Shown here in pieces: positions 30,758 through 37,348 of a DNA stretch of 37,348 nucleotides. The DNA comes from a virus. The notes under the pieces are model-generated. The model did not search any database. It was not told the DNA's origin and saw only the letters and a list, made by a program, of their open reading frames with translations. Made by a program: the position numbers and the translations under genes. Location: positions 1 to 37,348 of IMG/VR virus record IMGVR_UViG_3300006810_000142. One strand, given 5' to 3'. Position 1 is the first letter of the stretch. The number at the start of each line of letters is the position of its first letter.

Positions 30758-31167
30758 CTCTTTATAGCTGCATCCAATTGTTCATTCTGTTTTCTAAGAT
30801 TACCAAGTTCAGTGTTGCGACGAGAAATAAACTTTTGGTCATTCTCAGCTCGCTCGCTTAATTTTCTTACCTGCTCCTTAAGTTCTCGAATTTCCTTAGT
30901 AGCAGGGTCCTCATCCTCTTCCTTGGTTTTTTCTTCAGAATCGGTTTGGTCTTCACCAGCCTTTTCTTCAGATTCCTCTGAGTTTTCCGACGCCTCTACA
31001 ACTTTTTCTTCGTCTAAACTAGATTGGCTTCCATTACGTTCTCTTTCTAGATAAGCTTGTATTTCCTCATCAGAAGCATCAGTAATAGCTACCATATCCT
31101 GTTCAGACTCAGTACCAGTCTGTGGAGTTGTTCCTGAATCTTCAGAGCTAGTTATTTCTTCGCTCAT
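30700..31167 (-). CDS. scaffolding protein, N-terminal part (first reading frame)
   Basis: 155 codons. The first about 90 residues are very acidic, a common feature of phage scaffolds. A coiled coil follows (IRELKEQVRKLSERAEND … NLRKQNEQLDAAIK). The last 19 residues (from S137) look unrelated and end at 30700. The -1 frame continues the coiled coil as ELQQKILD. The start at 31167 lies just downstream of the portal gene. Either a -1 frameshift or a 1-base deletion separates the two parts. Confidence 0.65.
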   Translation of the reverse strand: MSEEITSSEDSGTTPQTGTESEQDMVAITDASDEEIQAYLERERNGSQSSLDEEKVVEASENSEESEEKAGEDQTDSEEKTKEEDEDPATKEIRELKEQVRKLSERAENDQKFISRRNTELGNLRKQNEQLDAAIKSCNKKFWTLKMKTLTKLPL

Positions 31168-31190
31168 AATTAGGTTCTCCTATTTAACCA

Positions 31191-33416
31191 TCAAAACTGA
31201 GGTCCTTGCATATCAAGGTTTTCCTCTTCGTTTGAAATCTGTGGGATTGATGGACCTTGTTCTTGTCCTTCCATTCCTGGCATCCCAATACCAGCTTCTT
31301 GCAATTTTTCAATATTAGCAATTGCAGTTTTTTGTATTTCCATATCTTTAGTAGCTTCTGCTTGTTGTGCTTCAGCCTGTTGTGCTTGTGCGTAGTAAGT
31401 TTGAATTTTCTTTTTAGTTTCTTCTGGTAAGTCAGCAAGCTCTAAGAAAATCTCAGGTGGAACTTGTATAGCTCCATTTGCTGCTAGGTCGCCAAGTAAA
31501 ACTAGAATACCCAATCTTGCAGTTGGACTGTATGCACTTTCAGCTACAACTACATCATATTGCATTGCATCAGCATTTGCCATTATTTCTGCAATTTCAT
31601 CTATAGTAAATTGAGTGGACGGTTGTCCATCTATTTGTTCTGGGTTGCTTGCAGATTCGCTGGAAACAATTCTAAACACTCTTTCTGGGGAGTAGTATTT
31701 ATTAATTAAACGAAACATAATACGACCAACTTGTTTCTTACTAAAGGCCATATTATCAAATAGAAATTCGTTTCCTCTAAGAGTTTGCTCGATTCTTTGC
31801 ATGAACATAGTACCCGATTCGTTTGCTCCGTTAGGGTCTACATGAATGTTCATAAACTCTCGAATATCTCCAATTGCCATTTCTAATAATTGAACAATCG
31901 CAACTGGAAATTGACCTGGGGTTTTCTCAACAGGAAGCCTGTTAATAGTATTAACTTTTTGTACAAAGCCTGGACGACCTGCATTTTTCTTAAAGTTATT
32001 CTCCTCTCCTTCTGGAAAAGTATCATCATCATAAAACCAACCAGTTCCACCAGCCATTCTATTTCCAATATCTATTGCTTGAGAACGACGATAGTTAACT
32101 TCTTTTTGTGCATCTATTACTGCACGAACTTTGCCCCAAAACCTGTTTCCTCTTTTCTTTGCATATACAGGAATTGTAAAGAAATCTGTTTCATCCGTAA
32201 TCTCATTTACAAGAACAACATTTGCACAAATATGAGTGACTTTAACTTTAGTGTTGATTTTCTTAATAACTCGAAAACCTTCTATTGTAGAAAACTTATT
32301 TGCATCTTTTTCACTCCAACCTTTTGCAAGTTCTACAAAATCTAAAGAAGGATTTACAATTACAAATTCAGGTTCGTAAACTTTTTCCTGACACTCAATT
32401 AATCTAAATTCTTTTTTCGCAACATCAACTAGGTCAACTCGCTCATCTCCCATTCCTATTGCAAGCTCAATAGTGTTATCTGATTTACCGTACTGGTCAT
32501 GCTGGAAAGTCACATGCTCTTTAGGTTTTTCCAATCCACCTTGAAAAAATGAAACGGCCTCGTAGTTAGATTCTATTTCCCCAGCTTTTTCTGGATACAT
32601 TTGTTTAAGCTTTGGAAGTGAATACATTTTATGCTTGCAAAGATATTCTGCATCACTGCCATCCTCTTTTTCGTGTGGCCCCATTGATACACACTCAGGA
32701 TTAAATCTTTCAATTACAACTTCACCTCTAATATCTTTTTCTGTAGAAACGTAAACATCATAAAAACCTCTACCTTGAATGTATTGGTCTAAGGCAACAA
32801 CGCTGTCTTCACGTTGAAACATACTTCTTTCTTGTATATGTTTTGCTATTAAGGAATATAAATCGGCAGTTCTTTGGTCGCCTTCTTCTAAAGGAAGGTA
32901 TTTAATATCGGTTCTTCTTTTTCTTTGATAGCCTGACAATTCATCTATGTGTTTTTCGATAAGATTAAAAGTAAGAGCAGCCCGATCGTTAGCAAGTAAA
33001 GTGCCACGAGTTGATTCATCCCATTGTTCTCCATTGTGGAATTTTTCAGCCTTCTCAGCATCTTTAATAGATTTTGACTCAAGTTCACGACTGGTCTTTA
33101 AAAGAGTGTGGACTCTATCAATAATGTCTTTATCTTTATCTTTTGATTTGTTTTCTTTTGGAGTGTAGGGAATGATTTCATGTGTATGCCCATCAATGGC
33201 AGCCGAAATATAAATTGCAGCCTCTTTACCTGGCTCAATTACATTACCAAGCTCATCAACTACTGGTTCGGTTGCAGGTTCAAATACAATCTGATGAGGT
33301 CCGTTGCCATCATCGCTTATAAAGCCTACTTGATTATCGAGGTCTAGATAAACAACATGTTCACTGGTTCCACCTGGAACTTCAGTTTTAGTTGTCGTAT
33401 ATAAAAAATCACTCAT
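31191..33416 (-). CDS. P22-type portal protein
   Basis: 741 residues, similar to P22 gp1 (725). The core starts with RELESKSIKDAEKAEKFHNGEQWDE, then LTFNLIEKHIDELSGYQRKRRTDIKYLP, DLYSLIAKHIQER and DQYIQGRGFYDVYV, which are typical of the family. The ring sits at one head vertex and is the channel for packaging and ejection. The N-terminal 90 residues are an extra segment before the core. The C-terminal 80 residues are Gln/Ala-rich. The start overlaps the terminase stop by ATGA. Confidence 0.8.
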   Translation of the reverse strand: MSDFLYTTTKTEVPGGTSEHVVYLDLDNQVGFISDDGNGPHQIVFEPATEPVVDELGNVIEPGKEAAIYISAAIDGHTHEIIPYTPKENKSKDKDKDIIDRVHTLLKTSRELESKSIKDAEKAEKFHNGEQWDESTRGTLLANDRAALTFNLIEKHIDELSGYQRKRRTDIKYLPLEEGDQRTADLYSLIAKHIQERSMFQREDSVVALDQYIQGRGFYDVYVSTEKDIRGEVVIERFNPECVSMGPHEKEDGSDAEYLCKHKMYSLPKLKQMYPEKAGEIESNYEAVSFFQGGLEKPKEHVTFQHDQYGKSDNTIELAIGMGDERVDLVDVAKKEFRLIECQEKVYEPEFVIVNPSLDFVELAKGWSEKDANKFSTIEGFRVIKKINTKVKVTHICANVVLVNEITDETDFFTIPVYAKKRGNRFWGKVRAVIDAQKEVNYRRSQAIDIGNRMAGGTGWFYDDDTFPEGEENNFKKNAGRPGFVQKVNTINRLPVEKTPGQFPVAIVQLLEMAIGDIREFMNIHVDPNGANESGTMFMQRIEQTLRGNEFLFDNMAFSKKQVGRIMFRLINKYYSPERVFRIVSSESASNPEQIDGQPSTQFTIDEIAEIMANADAMQYDVVVAESAYSPTARLGILVLLGDLAANGAIQVPPEIFLELADLPEETKKKIQTYYAQAQQAEAQQAEATKDMEIQKTAIANIEKLQEAGIGMPGMEGQEQGPSIPQISNEEENLDMQGPQF

Positions 33417-36049
33417 ACTATTATAAACCCATCTTCGTCAGGAACATTATTGACTTTTTGTTGGTAACGATGCCACCATTTATCTTGCTTTTCTGGATTC
33501 AACCTACGTTTACTAAACCTATAATCCTTTGTCATCTCAAAAGCATAGGCCAATGCATCCAGTCCATCATCTCTCCAATGAGGAAACTTTTGCATCTCTA
33601 AAGATAACCTTTCCCTATAAGCTAGAGGTATGGCTTCATTAACATGTATGCAACCATTGTTCAAAGGCCACTGGACATTCTGTAGTATTCTTGAATGTTT
33701 ATTTCTACCAGCAGGACTTAGGGTCATTAAAGTTTTGTCTTCTTTAGAAACGTAATATCCCTTAGCTCTTAAGGCATTACTGATATGAATTTCAAAAGTC
33801 ATAGCTCCAACTTTTTCAACTCCCACTGCCAGCATACGACCATTTCTGGCATAAATATCAACTACTTGCTTCATGGCATCAGCTTCATCAAAAACATCAA
33901 TTACCATATCTAAGATGTATAATTTACTGGCACCTAAATCGTTCATGTAAGGTTCCACTCCAAACACTATAATTGCCCAATCATCTCCCCTTCTATCCTT
34001 CCTTACACCTGCTGGGTCTATTGCCATAAACTTATACAAGTTCTTTGGAATTTCATGTGGAGGTGTTGTCAGAATAAAGTCGGAGTTTAATTTTTCCTCC
34101 CCTCTTGGAGTCGGGTCAAGTAGCTGTTGAGAGAAAAACGTAGTTAGGTTTCCTCTAAGCAAGTTCATCTTTTCTTCAGAAAGAAAGACTGGTTTTCCAC
34201 TTGGAGTACCGTCTTCTGTAGCTGGTTTAACTCTTGTGTGGTAAAGAAGATTGCCGTCTAAATCCTTTCTTTCCCTTAAATCTTGCAACAATCCATTATG
34301 AGAATAGGTGGTTCCAATAACACGATGCCTGTCACCATCCATACCAACGTTATGAGATAGGTCGAACATATACTTTAATTTCTCAATCATTTCAGGGGAG
34401 TTAACAAATTCTGGGGTTTCAACATCATCGTAAATTCGCTGGGTAAAATGCTTTCCTGTTGGCATACCCTCAACTAATCCCCATGCCTCTAAAGTAGCTT
34501 CCCTGTAGTAACCTTTTCTCTTAACAATTAATCCAGTATCCTCAGACCATTTAGGTGCTTCACTGCTGGGATTCATGTATAAAACATCTGGGAATATGTC
34601 TTTTAAAAAGAACGATTCCTCAAATAAGTATTTGATTTGTCTAAAGAAAGCTAGAGCTGGTTTTTGTGCGTAGGAAAATATACAAATTCTTTCTTCAGGA
34701 TTTCTTAATATGGATTGAATGGTTTCAGCACTCGTTATTATAGAACTGTTGTGAGTGGTAATTAAATTCTTACCTATTAAATAAAGACCGTCTTCACTAG
34801 CTACTTGAATACACCTTGTAGGAATTGTGTTAACTTTCTTAACTGATTTTATATACTTACACCTAAAAACTCTTTTTCCTTCTGGAACCTTTTCTTGTTT
34901 TCTAGAAAGAGAAAAAACCTCATCTTTTTTATAAGCCCTAAACCTAACATCGTAACTAATATAATTTTCACCTTTAATTTTCTTACTACGAACAGATAGT
35001 CTTGGTTGTAACCCCAAGCCCATTGCAAGCTCATGCACATTTTCAGCTAGAGTCTTGTTAATATTAGTAAAACTTGAAACCCCTCTACTATCTATTGTGC
35101 CATCAGTATCCATTAAGCCACGAAGCAGCTCTCGTCTATCATCTTCACTAGCGTATAAATATTCTTGTGGAATATGTTTATTATTTAATACCTCTAATTC
35201 TCTTAAGGTAGGTAGTATCTTATAAATATTCCATCTGTATAAAGCTGTATTTTTGCCAACTTTATATCCTAAGCTTTCAATCTTATTAATTATTTCATTA
35301 TCAGCAGTTGTGATGTTCCCACAGCAACTAGTACCATCTCCTAACCAAGCACCTAAAACGTAAGGTGATAGTCGGAGTTTTTTATGATTTGTAAATTGCA
35401 AAACTTCATTTAATTGCACGCCAAAACGATTGTCTGGTTTATGTAAATATTTAGATAATTCTTTAGATGATAAAGTTAATCCATCTCTATAATGCCTTTT
35501 GTTTTTTGTTCCAGATATTCTTTTTCTAGACTTTTTTAAAACTGTCCAAAGGTGATTGTCACTAGTAGTTACCTTACTTCCGTCAGTAAATTCCACCTCA
35601 AAACATTCTGTATTATCAAACACTTCAGAGAGTGCGATAACTTTATTAGGTTGACCGTTAGGGTGAAAAACTTCATCTCCAACCTCTAATTCTCCATGCT
35701 TTTTCCAACCTCCTGTCGTTAAAACTGGATAGTTATAATCTACTGCCTTCCCATGCTCCCTAGCCCATAAATCTAAGGTTTGAGTGGAGGGTCCATGCTG
35801 AACTTCGTGACATGCCTCAATCCAAAAAGGATGGTTCGCTATTGGGATTTTTAATACGAAATAAGTAACAAAAAACAGGTCGTTTAGTACCAAGTTTCGC
35901 CACTTGGCTCTCATATATTCACTGTCTTTTTTATTCTTTAGAATATCCCTCAGTTCTTCTGCGTAATTGTGAGAATACTTTTGGCCAGGAATTGGTGTAA
36001 ACTCCATGCCGTTAATTTCAAAAGTAATAGGTTCTATCTCGTATATCAC
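33413..36049 (-). CDS. terminase large subunit with intein (extein about 545 residues)
   Basis: 878 codons. The extein has a Walker A motif REHGK|SSI interrupted after Lys101, a Walker B RIYDDVE (about 538-544) and a C-terminal RNase H-like nuclease with FMAIDPAG (Asp678) and WRDDGLDALAYA (Asp827/828/831). It is the ATP motor that pumps DNA into the head and cuts it. The intein is encoded by residues 102-434; splicing restores REHGKSSI. There is no terminase small-subunit gene directly upstream, which is unusual. An RNA terminator on the opposite strand lies before the gene. Confidence 0.85.
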   Translation of the reverse strand: MIYEIEPITFEINGMEFTPIPGQKYSHNYAEELRDILKNKKDSEYMRAKWRNLVLNDLFFVTYFVLKIPIANHPFWIEACHEVQHGPSTQTLDLWAREHGKAVDYNYPVLTTGGWKKHGELEVGDEVFHPNGQPNKVIALSEVFDNTECFEVEFTDGSKVTTSDNHLWTVLKKSRKRISGTKNKRHYRDGLTLSSKELSKYLHKPDNRFGVQLNEVLQFTNHKKLRLSPYVLGAWLGDGTSCCGNITTADNEIINKIESLGYKVGKNTALYRWNIYKILPTLRELEVLNNKHIPQEYLYASEDDRRELLRGLMDTDGTIDSRGVSSFTNINKTLAENVHELAMGLGLQPRLSVRSKKIKGENYISYDVRFRAYKKDEVFSLSRKQEKVPEGKRVFRCKYIKSVKKVNTIPTRCIQVASEDGLYLIGKNLITTHNSSIITSAETIQSILRNPEERICIFSYAQKPALAFFRQIKYLFEESFFLKDIFPDVLYMNPSSEAPKWSEDTGLIVKRKGYYREATLEAWGLVEGMPTGKHFTQRIYDDVETPEFVNSPEMIEKLKYMFDLSHNVGMDGDRHRVIGTTYSHNGLLQDLRERKDLDGNLLYHTRVKPATEDGTPSGKPVFLSEEKMNLLRGNLTTFFSQQLLDPTPRGEEKLNSDFILTTPPHEIPKNLYKFMAIDPAGVRKDRRGDDWAIIVFGVEPYMNDLGASKLYILDMVIDVFDEADAMKQVVDIYARNGRMLAVGVEKVGAMTFEIHISNALRAKGYYVSKEDKTLMTLSPAGRNKHSRILQNVQWPLNNGCIHVNEAIPLAYRERLSLEMQKFPHWRDDGLDALAYAFEMTKDYRFSKRRLNPEKQDKWWHRYQQKVNNVPDEDGFIIV
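34748..35746 (-). mobile_element. class 3 intein with LAGLIDADG homing endonuclease in the terminase P-loop
   Basis: 333 residues (Ala102-Asn434). The first block is YPVLTTGGWKKHGELEVGDEV. Position 1 is Ala, not Cys or Ser. The class 3 marker residues are all present: Trp168 (SDNHLW), Cys413 (TRCIQV) and Thr432 before His433-Asn434, with Ser435 as +1. The endonuclease domain holds two LAGLIDADG-type motifs, VLGAWLGDG (231-239) and LRGLMDTDG (309-317), with aspartates intact. Class 3 inteins start splicing at the internal Cys. Endonuclease and splicing parts both look functional. Confidence 0.85.
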
Positions 36050-36106
36050 AAATCTATTCTAGCAGATTCCATTGACATTCCTGCAATGGTTATATTAAAA
36101 TCTTAG

Positions 36107-36193
36107 TAGGAAAAAATGTTACAGGGTTAATCCCTGAAACGAAATCAAGGGAAAGTTGAGGTTGTTAGTTTCCTCCTCAGTTTTCCTTTTTTT
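36107..36193 (+). ncRNA. candidate small RNA antisense to the late operon
   Basis: A -35 TTGACA (36072-36077), with TTAAAA 17 nt on (36095-36100), predicts a + strand start near 36107. The transcript holds hairpin CAGGG-TTAAT-CCCTG (36122-36136) and a terminator: the 12-bp stem GGAAAGTTGAGG (36150-36161)/CCTCAGTTTTCC (36175-36186), followed by seven T. Two G-U pairs in this stem would be A-C mismatches on the minus strand, so the signal belongs to + strand RNA. It lies between the terminase gene and the gene upstream, both leftward. Confidence 0.5.
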
Positions 36194-36392
36194 ATTCTTC
36201 AGATTCACACCTTCGAGAAAAATCAACGTAAATAACATTATCTTTCTTGGATATGGCGACTCGGTCTTTTGCAATATTATTATTCTCTTGTAAGTGAACG
36301 GACCATGAATAGCAATTATCTGTAGGAAAGTTTGCCTGATATAAAGACCTTAAGAATAAAGAAACGAGGTCATTGTCGTCAAAATAATCCAC
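36192..36392 (-). CDS. small acidic protein, unknown
   Basis: 66 residues, acidic at both ends, with no recognised family (DYFDDNDLVSLFLRSLYQ start). It is coupled to the upstream gene by a 1-nt overlap (TAATG-type) and followed by a 142-nt gap before the terminase gene that contains the oppositely oriented RNA terminator. Confidence 0.5.
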   Translation of the reverse strand: MDYFDDNDLVSLFLRSLYQANFPTDNCYSWSVHLQENNNIAKDRVAISKKDNVIYVDFSRRCESEE

Positions 36393-36601
36393 TAGTGAAG
36401 CTCCATTGCGTCAAACGCCTCTTTAAACTTTTTAAGTAGCTCGGATTTTGCGTCGGCTAGAAAATCTAAGTAATAGACAATAATTTCAGGTTCAAAATCC
36501 TCAGATTCAATGTCGTCTATAAAGCCCTCAGTGCCATTAATTAATGCTTGTAACACTGTTGTAATATCTTTCTTGTCAATATTAAGCTTTCCGTATGCCA
36601 T
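36392..36601 (-). CDS. small acidic helical protein, unknown
   Basis: 69 residues (MAYGKLNIDKKDITTVLQAL), with helical, acidic stretches (FIDDIESEDFEPEIIVYYLDFL). No family recognised. It overlaps the neighbours by 1 nt on each side, part of a run of four coupled small genes before the terminase gene. Confidence 0.5.
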   Translation of the reverse strand: MAYGKLNIDKKDITTVLQALINGTEGFIDDIESEDFEPEIIVYYLDFLADAKSELLKKFKEAFDAMELH

Positions 36602-36837
36602 TAACTTTCTCGGATTTTCTCCATCACCTCATCAAACCTTTTATTTAACATCATTTTTGCTTGGTCCAGCTCATTAATCAACGAGTTTTTTAAAACTAAT
36701 GGGTCATTGCCAGACTTCTCAGGAATAACAACTCCTGCATTTACAGTGAAATACCAACCAACTCCTTTGACATATTTGGCATTTAAATCACGAAGATGAT
36801 TCATTACTATTTGCTGGTTCTTACTGGTCATTTCCAT
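36601..36837 (-). CDS. small protein, unknown
   Basis: 78 residues with a helical N-terminus, a central strand (VKGVGWYFTVNAGVVI) and a C-terminal helix. No family recognised. It overlaps the upstream gene by 10 nt. Confidence 0.5.
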   Translation of the reverse strand: MEMTSKNQQIVMNHLRDLNAKYVKGVGWYFTVNAGVVIPEKSGNDPLVLKNSLINELDQAKMMLNKRFDEVMEKIRES

Positions 36838-37196
36838 CCTCTCAAACTATCGATTAAATCCTTTTCCTTTTTATATGCGTCTTCTATACTAACGAGAAAC
36901 CCTCCGTAAACCTCAAGGTCAGTGCCATTAACACTTATTACTTTGGATTTTATTATTTTCTTCTCAGGTAACTTGAACCAAAAAATATCGTCGTTAACAC
37001 CAATCTCTTTTAAAAGCTTGGGATTGGTTTTGATTTCAGGCTCGTCTTTAAAAACAGCATTGCCCCCAATGTCAGGTAAAAGCTCGTAAACAATAACATC
37101 CGATGGAGATAATTTAATACCGACTACAAACGCCTCAACAGCACCATTGTTATCAAGGTAGTAAACAGTGTCATTAATATTATACTTATTGCTCAT
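36828..37196 (-). CDS. two-domain small protein of the EEELxxSLR family
   Basis: 122 residues. Two copies of the small domain seen in 281-733 and 6639-6965 can be traced: NINDTVYYLDNNGAVEAF … and VNDDIFWFKLPEKKI … ending in KKEKDLIDSLRGW. The C-terminal block is nearly that of the 6639-6965 protein. Function is unknown. It is directly downstream of the DUF5662-like gene (4-nt gap after its stop). Confidence 0.55.
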   Translation of the reverse strand: MSNKYNINDTVYYLDNNGAVEAFVVGIKLSPSDVIVYELLPDIGGNAVFKDEPEIKTNPKLLKEIGVNDDIFWFKLPEKKIIKSKVISVNGTDLEVYGGFLVSIEDAYKKEKDLIDSLRGWK

Positions 37197-37200
37197 AAAT

Positions 37201-37347
37201 TTATTCTCCTAAAACCACTTCCTTTTTCAGCATCTCAACCGTATTATTAAACGCCCTAAGAAGTGTTGCAATCTCTATGTTAACATCATAAACATGACCA
37301 TTCCTTGCCATTCCTGCCATAACACAATCTGAGATATATTCTAAAAC
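37201..37347 (-). CDS. DUF5662-like phage protein, C-terminal part (cut by window edge)
   Basis: The minus-strand frame is open from the window edge for 48 codons to a TAA at 37201: VLEYISDCVMAGMARNG … AFNNTVEMLKKEV. In this family the stretch after DGVPD reads D-V-N-L-x-D-V-L-E-x-I-x-DCVMAGMARxG, so this is the missing end of the gene at 1-294. The frame fits a gap of 17 nt (2 modulo 3). Confidence 0.65.
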   Translation of the reverse strand, partial: VLEYISDCVMAGMARNGHVYDVNIEIATLLRAFNNTVEMLKKEVVLGE

Positions 37348-37348
37348 A

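Overview
The window holds the nearly complete genome of a tailed bacteriophage with a podovirus-like (short-tailed, P22-type) structural module. It is AT-rich, densely packed with genes that overlap by ATGA or TAATG, and uses AAGGA-type ribosome binding sites. Gene-order hallmarks are a terminase large subunit, a P22-type portal, a scaffold, an N4-gp56-type major capsid protein, a gp4-like head-completion protein, a gp10-like stabilisation protein and a run of ejection-type proteins. I see no integrase, DNA polymerase, RNA polymerase or tRNA gene, so the phage depends on host polymerases and is probably virulent. The host cannot be named from the sequence. Lipobox lipoproteins and sigma70-like promoters are consistent with a low-GC bacterium.

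The two ends of the window carry the two halves of one gene, a DUF5662-like phage protein. Its N-terminal 98 codons end at base 1 and its last 48 codons begin at base 37347. The reading frame and the family pattern fit a gap of only about 17 bases. The molecule is therefore probably circular or circularly permuted, and the leftward late operon continues across the window boundary.

Layout. (a) Leftward: 1-1037, a 455-base G-rich non-coding region (1038-1492) with a direct repeat, and an HTH protein that may be the small terminase (1493-1975). (b) Rightward early operon of small proteins (2116-3543), with stem-loops between genes and a repeated leader, ending at a strong terminator (3562-3598). 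Two small rightward genes follow, to 4001. (c) Leftward block 3998-4968: lytic transglycosylase, a small basic protein and an XRE-type regulator. (d) Rightward 5075-6075 with a two-helix membrane protein (possible holin), ending at a terminator. (e) Rightward 6181-9337: an HNH endonuclease, a secreted metzincin lipoprotein and many tiny genes. (f) Leftward 9327-11297: membrane and lysis-type genes, a lipoprotein, a PLA2-like protein and a second HNH gene. (g) Rightward 11375-16452: recombination and replication. It encodes a RecE-type nuclease, a Rad52-like annealing protein, a winged-helix initiator carrying a lambda-like iteron origin inside its gene, a RepA-type ATPase, a RusA-like resolvase and a stand-alone DnaA domain IV. 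(h) Leftward 16449-37196: the structural operon.

Three transcription units start at copies of the same inverted repeat, AGTGTC-N10-GACACT, overlapping a sigma70 -35 box. This suggests a shared regulator for early, replication and late genes. Selfish elements are a class 3 (WCT) intein with a LAGLIDADG endonuclease in the terminase P-loop and two related HNH genes. Apparent reading-frame disruptions occur in the scaffold gene (-1 shift) and at the start of the 1649-residue ejection protein (in-frame TAG).
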